Shown piece by piece: positions 57,566 through 64,000 of a DNA stretch of 64,000 bases (its first letter is position 1; each line of letters opens with the position of its first letter). Below the pieces are notes generated by a model. It was given only the letters and a program-made list of their open reading frames with translations. It was not told where the DNA came from and searched no databases. A program made the position numbers and the translations under genes. The DNA comes from an uncultured Eubacteriales bacterium (GTDB taxonomy: Bacteria > Bacillota > Clostridia > Oscillospirales > Oscillospiraceae), in NCBI GenBank assembly GCA_900547405.1, contig URGL01000002.1, positions 35,907-99,906 on the forward strand, given 5' to 3'.

Positions 57566-58996
57566 TTACTGCGCGCTGGGCTTTACTTCCGGGCCAATGG
57601 GGCAATCGTACCCCGCCGCGGCGTTCTCGTTGAACTCCTCCCGTGCGGCTTTCAGGATCTCCGGCTTCTCCATCAGGTCGGCGGCAGCACCCGCCAGAAC
57701 CTTGGCAGCGTATTTCAGGGCCTTGTGGGCCTGTCCGGATTTGCCGATGGAGACCACCTGCCAGCTGTGACCGGGAACCTGGGAGGGCCAGGCAGCGGCA
57801 TTGAACTGAGCCGTAGGGGTAAGCCAGCTCACATCGCCTACATCGGTAGAGCCGGGGCTGTAGAAGCTGGAAGGATAGTAAGGCACCACAAAGTCATTGA
57901 TGGCTTTCTGGCCCTGATCAGAGAGCTTGGACACTTCCTTTTTCAGCACAGGATTGCTGTCCACACCGTTCCCGGGCAGGCCCTCATAGGGATAGGTCTT
58001 CCGCAGAGTCTCGGCAAAATCCCAATCCTGCTGGGTGTACTCCGGCAAGGGAGCCTCCTGGAGGTTCTCGTACAGCAGCTCTTCCAGGATGGTATTGGAG
58101 ATGGTGTCGGCGGTGCCGTCCAGCTGGTGCCAGGTAACGGTGGTGCCGGACATAAGGGCCGCGCCCTTGGCGATGTCGTTGACCCGGGCCAGAAGGGCCT
58201 TGGCCTTCCGAACGGTTTCCGCCCGGACCATGTAGATGAGCTTTGCCTTGGGCTGGACCACATTGGGGGAGATGCCGCCGGCATCGGCAATGGAATAGTG
58301 AACGGAGCACTTGGGCTCCATGTGCTCCCGAAGGAACTGAACGCCCATGTTCATCATTTCGGCCCCGTCCAGAGCAGACCGGCCTTCCCAGGGATTCCCG
58401 GCGGCATGGGCCGCCACGCCCTCAAATTCGTAGACAAACTGCATGCAGGCGGCGTTGGAGCCCGTGGTCACCTCGTTGGTGTCCCCGGGGTGCCAGGTGA
58501 TGGCGGCATCCAGGTCCTTGAAGAGACCGTCCCGGGCCATGAAGGTCTTTCCGGCGCATCCTTCCTCTCCGGGGCAGCCATAGAAGATCACGGTGCCATG
58601 GAGCTTCCCGGCTTTTATCGCATCCTTGATGGCGATGGCGGCACTCAGGCTGGCGGCGCCCAGCAGATTGTGTCCGCAGCCCTGGCCGCAGCCGTCTTCC
58701 ACCAGGGGCTTCTTTTCGGCCGCGCCGCTTTCCTGGGACAGGCCGGACAGGGCATCATATTCACCCAAAATACCGATGCGGGGGCTTCCCTCTCCGTAGG
58801 AGCCGGAGAAAGCGGTGGGAATGCCGCAGAGATTTTCCGTGACCTGGAAGCCCTCTTTCTTCATCAGCTCCACATAGGCCGCGGTAGACTTGTATTCCAG
58901 CATAGAGAGCTCGGCGTAGCCCCAGATCTTGTCGCTGAGGTCCAGGACCTCCGCCTGCTTATGCTCGATGATCTCATAGAGTTCCTGCTTATCCAT
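57566..58996 (-). CDS. M20-family amidohydrolase, AbgB-like
   Basis: The 476-residue metal-dependent amidohydrolase has IWGYAELSMLEYKSTAAYVELMKKEGF, GQGCGHNLLGAASLSAAIAIKDAI (metal His), GCPGEEGCAGKTFMARDGLF (catalytic Glu pair), WHPGDTNEV and AAHAAGNPWEGRSALD. This is the AbgB/p-aminobenzoyl-glutamate hydrolase subfamily, which cleaves amide-linked amino acids such as pABA-Glu or acyl-dipeptides. It is next to an amino-acid ABC transporter, 3 bases after the ATPase stop in the same unit. The natural substrate may be a peptide or N-acyl amino acid brought in by it. Confidence 0.88.
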   Translation of the reverse strand: MDKQELYEIIEHKQAEVLDLSDKIWGYAELSMLEYKSTAAYVELMKKEGFQVTENLCGIPTAFSGSYGEGSPRIGILGEYDALSGLSQESGAAEKKPLVEDGCGQGCGHNLLGAASLSAAIAIKDAIKAGKLHGTVIFYGCPGEEGCAGKTFMARDGLFKDLDAAITWHPGDTNEVTTGSNAACMQFVYEFEGVAAHAAGNPWEGRSALDGAEMMNMGVQFLREHMEPKCSVHYSIADAGGISPNVVQPKAKLIYMVRAETVRKAKALLARVNDIAKGAALMSGTTVTWHQLDGTADTISNTILEELLYENLQEAPLPEYTQQDWDFAETLRKTYPYEGLPGNGVDSNPVLKKEVSKLSDQGQKAINDFVVPYYPSSFYSPGSTDVGDVSWLTPTAQFNAAAWPSQVPGHSWQVVSIGKSGQAHKALKYAAKVLAGAAADLMEKPEILKAAREEFNENAAAGYDCPIGPEVKPSAQ

Positions 58997-58999
58997 AAG

Positions 59000-59782
59000 T
59001 TACAGCACCTTCTTTAAGAAATCCTGGAGACGGGGATGGGTGGGATTGTTGAAGATCTGCTCCGGCTTGCCCTGCTCCAGAATGTTGCCCTCGGCCATAA
59101 ACAGCACCCGGTCGGATACTTCCCGGGCAAAGCGCATCTCGTGGGTAACGATGACGCTGGTCATACCGGTTTCCACCAGGCCCTTGATAACGTCCAGCAC
59201 TTCACCCACCATTTCGGGGTCCAGGGCGGAGGTAGGCTCATCAAAGAGCATCACGTCCGGCTCCATAGCCAGAGCCCGGACAATGGCCAGGCGCTGCTTC
59301 TGCCCGCCGGAGAGGTTGCCGGGCATCTCGTCATATTTATCCAGCAGGCCTACACGGTTCAGCAGGTCCTTGGCCATCTGGTTGGCCTCGGCCTCGCTCT
59401 TACCCTTGAGCATCATGGGAGCCAGGGTGATGTTCTTTGCCACAGTCAGGTGCGGGAAGACATTGAAGTGCTGGAAAACCATGCCCATCTTCTGCCGGTG
59501 GACATCAATGTTCACCTTGGGGGGCTTGGGCATTTTCCCCTCCTTGATCATGTGCTTCTCTTCCTGGGTCAGGTTGCAAGTGATCTCATCGCCCTCGAAG
59601 TAGATCTTGCCGCTTTCCGGCTTTTCCAGCAGGTTCAGGCACCGCAGGAAGGTGCTCTTACCGCCGCCGGAGGGGCCGATGATGGAGACGACCTCGCTCT
59701 TTTCAATGGTCTGACTGACGCCTTTCAGAACGTGCAGCTCACCGTAACTCTTATGTAAATCAACCGTTTTGATCATTTCCAT
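59000..59782 (-). CDS. Polar amino-acid ABC transporter ATP-binding protein
   Basis: The 260-residue ATPase has GPSGGGKSTFLRCLNLLE (Walker A), MGMVFQHFNVFPHLTVAKNI (Q loop), LSGGQKQRLAIVRALAMEPDVMLFDEPTSALDPE (signature and Walker B) and VTHEMRFAREVSDR. It is a GlnQ/ArtM-type ATPase. Its ATG at 59782 lies one base after the permease stop, so the two are coupled. Confidence 0.93.
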   Translation of the reverse strand: MEMIKTVDLHKSYGELHVLKGVSQTIEKSEVVSIIGPSGGGKSTFLRCLNLLEKPESGKIYFEGDEITCNLTQEEKHMIKEGKMPKPPKVNIDVHRQKMGMVFQHFNVFPHLTVAKNITLAPMMLKGKSEAEANQMAKDLLNRVGLLDKYDEMPGNLSGGQKQRLAIVRALAMEPDVMLFDEPTSALDPEMVGEVLDVIKGLVETGMTSVIVTHEMRFAREVSDRVLFMAEGNILEQGKPEQIFNNPTHPRLQDFLKKVL

Positions 59783-59783
59783 A

Positions 59784-60515
59784 TCAGATATTCCCTTTCG
59801 TGTGCAGGTTGTTTCTCTTCCGGGCGCCGTAGCTGTTGGGGTTGGCCATCTTCTTGCCGAACTTCTCCACAACCTTGCTCAACGGATAGGTGACGCACAG
59901 GTAGATAATGGCGACGATGGTCAGAGGCTCCAGTGTCAGATAGGACACACCCTTGACCACCAGGTAGGAGGTCATAATGTCACCCAGGAAGAAGGTGGAG
60001 GCCAGGGAGGTCTCCTTCAGCATCATGATGAACTCATTGCCGAGAGCCGGAAGAATGTTCCGCACAGCCTGGGGCAGGACAATCTTCACCATAGTCTGGC
60101 CCTCGCTGAGGCCCAGAGACCGGGCGGCCTCAGTCTGGCCCTTGTCCACAGCCTGGATGCCGGAACGGATCACCTCAGACACATAGGCGGAGGAGTTGAT
60201 ACACAGGGAGATGGACACCCACATGAACTGGCTCAGCTTCAGGAAGGTGAAGATATTGGGCAGTACGAAGTAGAATACATACAGCTGCAGCAGAATAGGT
60301 GTGCCGCGGATGACCTCGATATACACGGAGGCAATGAACCGGACAATTCTCAGCTTGGACATCTTCATCATGGCGATCAGTGTGCCAAGGACCGTGCCGA
60401 GAGATACGGAGATGGTGGTCAGAATCAGGGTGTTTTTCAGGCCGGTAAACAGGAAGAGCTGCCAATATTTGCTCCAGATGTTTGCCAGATTGGGGAGAAA
60501 GAGGCTAAAATCCAT
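59784..60515 (-). CDS. Polar amino-acid ABC transporter permease
   Basis: The 243-residue protein has five membrane segments of the HisM/GlnP type with the EAA loop near VDKGQTEAARSLGLSEGQTMVKIVLPQAVRNILPALGNEFIMMLKETSL. The start at 60515 is chosen because the longer in-frame form begins inside the repeat-bearing gap. It carries the amino acid recognised by the binding protein at 60674-61558. Confidence 0.92.
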   Translation of the reverse strand: MDFSLFLPNLANIWSKYWQLFLFTGLKNTLILTTISVSLGTVLGTLIAMMKMSKLRIVRFIASVYIEVIRGTPILLQLYVFYFVLPNIFTFLKLSQFMWVSISLCINSSAYVSEVIRSGIQAVDKGQTEAARSLGLSEGQTMVKIVLPQAVRNILPALGNEFIMMLKETSLASTFFLGDIMTSYLVVKGVSYLTLEPLTIVAIIYLCVTYPLSKVVEKFGKKMANPNSYGARKRNNLHTKGNI

Positions 60516-60623
60516 GTTCTTCAAATTCCTTTCGCTTATCTTGATAATTTCTTCTGTTCTTCTTTTCAAAGCAGCCGTCTTTTCCCGCTGCGCTGAAAAG
60601 GGGAGCAGTCTGGAAAGCGCTGC

Positions 60624-60657
60624 CATTGCGAACCAGTCCGGGGACTGGTTCGCAATG
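60624..60657. repeat. 16-bp inverted repeat between permease and binding-protein genes
   Basis: CATTGCGAACCAGTCC (60624-60639) and its perfect complement (60642-60657) are separated by two bases. It is a dispersed GCGAACCAG-type element and may stabilise or separate the mRNA ends of the two genes. Confidence 0.7.
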
Positions 60658-60673
60658 ACACATTTCATTTCGA

Positions 60674-61558
60674 TTAGCCGGCTGCGTTGCCGTTGTCATC
60701 GAAGGACTGCTCCACACCGTTGACAGCCAGAGCCTTGGCATCGGTGTACCAGCCGTCCCACTTGTCCTTGGAGGATGCCAGGGCGGCGTTGACGGCCTCG
60801 GTCAGAGCGTCTGCGCCCTTTTGCAGCAGGATGACATTGCCGGTGTACTTCTCGTCCACCACAAACTTGAAGCCGGACATGGCGATCTCAGGGTTGTTGG
60901 CAATGATGGAGTCGCCATTGCCCTTGGCAACCGCGATGCAGTCGAAGTCGCCGTTCTTCAGCTGCAGAACGCCGGTGCCCAGGTCGGTGAAGAGGACCAG
61001 CTCAGAGTCGGTCAGCTGCTCGGTGGTCAGGGACTGCTGCAGGGAGGCGTTCTGTGCGCCGATCTTGGCACCCTTGAGCCCATCGGCAGTGGCATACTTG
61101 TCACCGTTGGAAGCCAGAGTGATCAGCAGCTGCTCGTCCTCGTTGTCGCCGGGATGATAGTAGTCGGAAACATTGTAATTCTGAGCCCGCTCTTCGGTCC
61201 AGCTAAAGCCGGAGATCGCCATGTCTGCGGTACCGGCGTAGACGGCGGTCTGGCAGGCGTCGAAGCTCATGGGCATGATCTGGAGCTCCAGGCCCAGGGA
61301 GTCGGCAATGTACTTGGCCAGGGTGATGTCAAAGCCAATATAGGCATCCTGGCCTTCCTTGCTGGGGTCCATGAACTCCATAGGAGCGAAGTCAGGAGAG
61401 GTAGCCACGGTGAGCTTACCGGCGGTAACAACCTTCAGGCTGCCGGTGGTGGCTTCGGGATTTGCTCCGGTGGAAGTGTTTGCAGAGCTGCTGCCGCAGC
61501 CGGCCAGAACGGAGGCCAGCATCAAAGCGGCCAGAACCAAACTAACGATCTTTTTCAT
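60674..61558 (-). CDS. Polar amino-acid ABC transporter substrate-binding lipoprotein
   Basis: The 294-residue protein has a lipobox (LASVLAGC at residues 14-21) and the SBP_bac_3 fold: LTVATSPDFAPMEFMDPSKEGQDAYIGFDITLAKYIADSLGLELQIMPMSFDACQTAVYAGTADMAISGFSWTEER. AGT..DMAISG is diagnostic of polar amino-acid binding. The start at 61558 is preferred to 61564 because of ribosome-site spacing. The ligand is probably an amino acid; Arg, Gln or His cannot be distinguished by eye. Confidence 0.9.
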   Translation of the reverse strand: MKKIVSLVLAALMLASVLAGCGSSSANTSTGANPEATTGSLKVVTAGKLTVATSPDFAPMEFMDPSKEGQDAYIGFDITLAKYIADSLGLELQIMPMSFDACQTAVYAGTADMAISGFSWTEERAQNYNVSDYYHPGDNEDEQLLITLASNGDKYATADGLKGAKIGAQNASLQQSLTTEQLTDSELVLFTDLGTGVLQLKNGDFDCIAVAKGNGDSIIANNPEIAMSGFKFVVDEKYTGNVILLQKGADALTEAVNAALASSKDKWDGWYTDAKALAVNGVEQSFDDNGNAAG

Positions 61559-61598
61559 TGTCATTGTCTCCTTTGCTGTGGGGTTGATTGATGGCTGT

Positions 61599-61627
61599 AT
61601 TATAGCGCGAATATTATACAAATGCAA
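61599..61627 (-). promoter_or_regulatory. Promoter of the amino-acid ABC-amidohydrolase operon
   Basis: Leftward TTGCAT (61622-61627), a 17-base spacer and TATAAT (61599-61604) lie 41 bases before the start. The run through permease, ATPase and amidohydrolase with gaps of at most a few bases supports a single operon, apart from the repeat at 60624. Confidence 0.75.
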
Positions 61628-61646
61628 TTGATAAAATATCCAAATA

Positions 61647-61671
61647 TAGTGGGGCGTTTTCTGCCCCGCTA
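61647..61671. promoter_or_regulatory. Hairpin upstream of the amino-acid operon promoter
   Basis: TAGTGGGGC (61647-61655) and GCCCCGCTA (61663-61671) pair with one G-U and a 7-base loop. It lies just upstream of the -35 and may be a terminator of upstream transcription. Confidence 0.4.
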
Positions 61672-62099
61672 TGGTAATTACGTATATCACATTCGTTTAT
61701 CAGCTGTATATTCAAGTATTCTGTTGGATTATTCAGTGAATGTGTGGATATTCTTCACTTGCCATAATGAATATTATTCATCGTTTTCCGCATAAGTGAA
61801 TGCCGTTTTACCGGGTGCGCCTTCAGCATCTCCATGAGGCTCTCCCAAGCAGTACGGAAACCCGCCCCAATATTCTAAACCAAATCCGCATCCCTGCAAT
61901 GTCAATAGTTTTGAACTTGCAAGTCGAAAACCATTATAAAAATGACAGTTTTCGACCTGATTGCAGTTTTATAATTCCTAATACCACCAGGTCAGCCGTT
62001 TTTCAAAGGCAAGGAGGGGAACATTCAGTATTGAAATAAAGAACAAGCCCTGAAATCTTACGATTTCCTGAAATACCCGTGTTTTTCAGGCATAAATAA
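61672..62099. other. Long AT-rich gap with an ARG-box-like site
   Basis: About 430 bases without a credible gene. ATGAAT, three bases and ATTCAT at 61767-61781 resemble the TGAAT..ATTCA core of ArgR/AhrC boxes, but at 3 instead of 4 spacer bases and about 165 bases from the promoter. The frame at 61800-62039 looks non-coding, as it has no ribosome site and unlikely composition. Confidence 0.35.
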
Positions 62100-62131
62100 G
62101 GGCATCTGCCGGTGAAGACAGATGCCTTTTT
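62100..62131 (+). terminator. Terminator-like hairpin
   Basis: GGCATCTG (62101-62108) and CAGATGCC (62119-62126) form an 8-pair stem followed by TTTTTC on the + strand. It lies just beyond the stop of the leftward ATPase gene and may end transcription from the left, though no gene on the + strand is recognised before it. Confidence 0.6.
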
Positions 62132-62141
62132 CTGGTTCGGA

Positions 62142-63500
62142 TTATTGCAATGCACTCAGATCGATTTCGTATTTCATTGTTTGGGGCGGTTGGTGGACTT
62201 TCATAAACATGACCATATACCAAGGATAATACCACACCCCATCAATGAATTCGATATTTCCTTTGCAGAGCACGGTTGCTTTTTCAAATTTCCAGCCCTC
62301 TATTTTGCGGATTCTGTCCAGGGCGGAATGTACCTTGAAATCGTTTCCGGATTTGGCCTCAATCAGTTCGATTCCCATACCATTTTGAATGACAAAGTCA
62401 ATCTCACCGGTTTTCTTTCCGTCATAATAATTCAGCTGGAATCCATTGCACTTTAGCTGCTGTGCGATCATATTTTCCAGAATGCTGCCCATATTGATCT
62501 GTAGCGCACCGTTTAGAATTTCAAACTGCACATTTTCCATACAGGCAGCACACAGCAAACCAGTATCTCCCATAAACAACTTGAAAAGATTTCGCTTTTC
62601 ATTTAGCATGAGTGGTGGTTGGGGCTCCTCCACATTGTAGCAGGGAAGCGCGACGCCTGCATCGGCCAACCAGTTGAAGCTATCCGCATAGCGAAGCTGA
62701 CGGCCATTGGGGTCCAATGCGGTCAACACAAATCTTCGCTTTTTATCATTCAACTGACTGGGAATACTGTCAAAAATAGCGCGGACCTTTACCTTTTCGC
62801 TGCCCTGTGCATACTGCGCAATATCCAGCCGGTACAGTTCCAATATTTCCGTTTGACGGGCAATCACCTGGGCAATATCGTGTGTATTTACATAAGTCTG
62901 GACAACATCCGGCATACCCCCGACCACAATATAGCTATATAACAGCTTGCACATGGTCTGATGAATGGCATCCGTAACCGGCGTTCCCGTTTCATAGCAA
63001 TCCTTGAGGTACTGAATGGTCGATTTTTGCACGCCGTTAGCCCACAGATATTCTTCCAGGTCCATGGGATACATCTGATAAAGTTCCTCAAAGCCCACCG
63101 GGTAGGACCGCACCTCTTTGTGCCGGACACCCAAAAGGGAACCGGATTCGATATAGTCAAAGCGGCCATCCTCCACCAGAAACTTGATGGCGGTCCTGGC
63201 GTTGGGGCACGCCTGAATTTCATCCAGAAGCACCAACGTGTTGCCGGGGATCATTGGTTTTCTGGTGTAGGCAGTCAGATTTGTGATGATCGTATTGGCG
63301 TCCAGATTCCCGGTGAATATCTTTGTTGCGTCGGTATCGGTAATAAAATTGATTTCCACAAAACAGGAATACTGTTCCTTACCAAATTGACGAATAACGG
63401 TTGTCTTGCCGATCTGACGCGCACCCATAATGCAAAGGGCATTTCTTTTCGGTTGTCCTTTCCACTCCAGCAGCCTGTCATATGCCTTCCGATACAGCAT
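62142..63500 (-). CDS. AAA ATPase with DUF4143 domain
   Basis: The 452-residue protein has an AAA_14 domain with Walker A GARQIGKTT (residues 26-34) and Walker B LVLLDEIQACPNA, a middle wHTH-like region and a C-terminal DUF4143 part with NMGSILENMIAQQLKCNGFQLNYYDGKKTGEIDFVIQNG. That last segment resembles a nuclease-like EIDFVI motif followed by IELIEAKSG (PD-(D/E)XK-like D-x-E-x-K). Such proteins are abundant in anaerobes, of unknown role, often single-gene units. The promoter is at 63534-63562, and the gene is separate from the ABC operon. Confidence 0.85.
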   Translation of the reverse strand: MLYRKAYDRLLEWKGQPKRNALCIMGARQIGKTTVIRQFGKEQYSCFVEINFITDTDATKIFTGNLDANTIITNLTAYTRKPMIPGNTLVLLDEIQACPNARTAIKFLVEDGRFDYIESGSLLGVRHKEVRSYPVGFEELYQMYPMDLEEYLWANGVQKSTIQYLKDCYETGTPVTDAIHQTMCKLLYSYIVVGGMPDVVQTYVNTHDIAQVIARQTEILELYRLDIAQYAQGSEKVKVRAIFDSIPSQLNDKKRRFVLTALDPNGRQLRYADSFNWLADAGVALPCYNVEEPQPPLMLNEKRNLFKLFMGDTGLLCAACMENVQFEILNGALQINMGSILENMIAQQLKCNGFQLNYYDGKKTGEIDFVIQNGMGIELIEAKSGNDFKVHSALDRIRKIEGWKFEKATVLCKGNIEFIDGVWYYPWYMVMFMKVHQPPQTMKYEIDLSALQ

Positions 63501-63533
63501 TCTGTCACCTCCTGATCGTATTGTAACGCAGTT

Positions 63534-63562
63534 AGTGTAACATTATTCTGCGGATTTGTCAA
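63534..63562 (-). promoter_or_regulatory. Promoter of the DUF4143 gene with TGTAAC repeats
   Basis: Leftward TTGACA (63557-63562), a 17-base spacer and TACACT (63534-63539) lie 33 bases before the start. The hexamer TGTAAC occurs three times on the + strand (63522, 63536, 63569), one copy overlapping the -10, so a repressor may bind here. Confidence 0.6.
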
Positions 63563-63638
63563 ATGGAATGTAACGTTTTTCTATGCTGGAGAGGGCAATA
63601 CTTAACGCTCCCGGCTTTGAGGCTTATAAGGCACAGAT

Positions 63639-64000
63639 TCAATACCGTCTCTTGAACGGAAGAATCGTTCCGGGAGACGGTATTTTTCCAGATACCGCTT
63701 CTGCTGCTCCTTGGAAAGGCTGCCGAAGGATTCTCCGCTGCAATCGCAGATGAAGAAAGTACCGGCGATACTGGATACCGGTTCTTTCGTCTGTAATAAA
63801 TCTTTGCATAACGCTTTCTCCTTTTTGTGGTACAAATCCCAGTTCTGCGTCAAGCAAAACTGGGGTTTGTTCTGAAAAATGGGAAACGAGCGATATAATA
63901 CAGGGAAAACAGTCAGGATATATATCCCTCCATACCCATTTTGCGTACTTTTTCAGATTCATGGCAGCAAATTTAAGCTTCACCCAGTTCGTTACCTGAG
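63639..64000 (-). CDS. 3' end of a probable IS1182-like transposase (runs off the right edge)
   Basis: Read leftward from the edge, the frame gives VTNWVKLKFAAMNLKKYAKW, like the C-terminal end of DDE transposases of the IS1182/IS5 group (..FAxMNLKKLAxW). It then continues with a hydrophobic Phe/Cys/Ile stretch to the stop at 63639. The catalytic domain is outside the window. The internal ATG at 63809, with AAGGAG before it, opens a 56-codon version of the same frame (MQRFITDERTGIQYRR), which may be a separate small protein. The call rests on one motif, so it is moderate. Confidence 0.5.
   Translation of the reverse strand, partial: QVTNWVKLKFAAMNLKKYAKWVWRDIYPDCFPCIISLVSHFSEQTPVLLDAELGFVPQKGESVMQRFITDERTGIQYRRYFLHLRLQRRILRQPFQGAAEAVSGKIPSPGTILPFKRRY
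63641..63688. repeat. Long inverted repeat near the transposase end
   Basis: ATACCGTCTC and GAGACGGTAT enclose a further imperfect stem around CGGAAGAATCGTTCCG. TTTTTCC follows on the + strand. It may be an IS end or a terminator. Confidence 0.5.

Noticed and set aside
61672..62099. A gene in the gap before the DUF4143 gene
   Set aside because: The longest frame (61800-62039) has no ribosome site, an odd composition and no domain, so I left it out.
1..64000. CRISPR arrays, rRNA operons, prophage structural genes or an integrase
   Set aside because: I found no regularly spaced repeats, rRNA-like sequence or phage genes. The only mobile-element signs are the transposase end at the right edge and the repeat-bounded AbiF block.

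Overview
The window looks like a chromosomal segment of a spore-forming, moderately GC-rich gut Firmicute of the class Clostridia (Oscillospiraceae-like). Supporting signs are a GerA-type spore germination gene, a Noc/ParB gene, a THF riboswitch before a folate ECF transporter gene, lipoproteins with Gram-positive style signals, AGGAGG-type ribosome binding sites and many consensus sigma-A promoters. No rRNA is present. There is one tRNA (Leu, anticodon UAG).

Layout. 1-1.2 kb is a decayed locus holding the start of a lipoprotein, a DUF4956 gene with an apparent internal deletion, the 3' part of a VTC polyphosphate-polymerase-like gene and the 3' end of a histidine kinase gene. 1.2-6.4 kb holds an acyltransferase, a leucine-rich-repeat surface protein, noc, and the riboswitch-terminator-folT unit. 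6.4-36.1 kb is a very large surface-polysaccharide locus. Its leftward genes are transcribed from a strong promoter near 36.6 kb and probably from a second one near 14.85 kb. They encode two polyprenyl-phosphate glycosylphosphotransferases, a VanZ protein, several glycosyltransferases, a Wzy-like polymerase, two Wzx-like flippases, two pyruvyltransferases around an FrhB-like iron-sulfur protein, the UDP-L-FucNAc pathway (capE/capG/capF) and the dTDP-4-amino-sugar pathway (rfbA, rfbB, DegT aminotransferase). Two ATP-grasp ligases and a CYTH-like protein sit with the dTDP genes. A rightward pair makes UDP-glucuronate (a dehydrogenase with a fused HTH domain) and epimerises it.

Inside this locus (21.1-23.7 kb) lies a small defence-like island. 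It has an AbiF/Abi_2 HEPN protein behind a perfect sigma-A promoter and a short structured RNA, bounded by a 75-bp perfect direct repeat of the capE start, and two paralogous PD-(D/E)XK-like proteins of unknown role. At 36.1-36.9 kb the polysaccharide operon has a leader with an intrinsic terminator and competing pairings, and its promoter is bracketed by an 11-bp inverted repeat beside a divergent XRE repressor gene.

37-64 kb: a diguanylate cyclase, tRNA-Leu, a cluster of three large palindromes and a Cys-rich repeat lipoprotein. Next comes a sugar ABC/isomerase/kinase/ROK regulon whose binding protein is a tandem duplication of the whole domain, then an aldose epimerase, an AraC regulator with a heterodimeric ABC transporter of the siderophore-linked type, and a GerA plus GerC-like pair. 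After these are a duplicated and partly decayed cassette of small secreted proteins and lipoproteins, an AbgB-like amidohydrolase with a polar amino-acid ABC transporter, an AAA/DUF4143 ATPase, and the 3' end of a probable IS1182-like transposase at the right edge.

All assignments are by reading motifs and layout; no database search was run.
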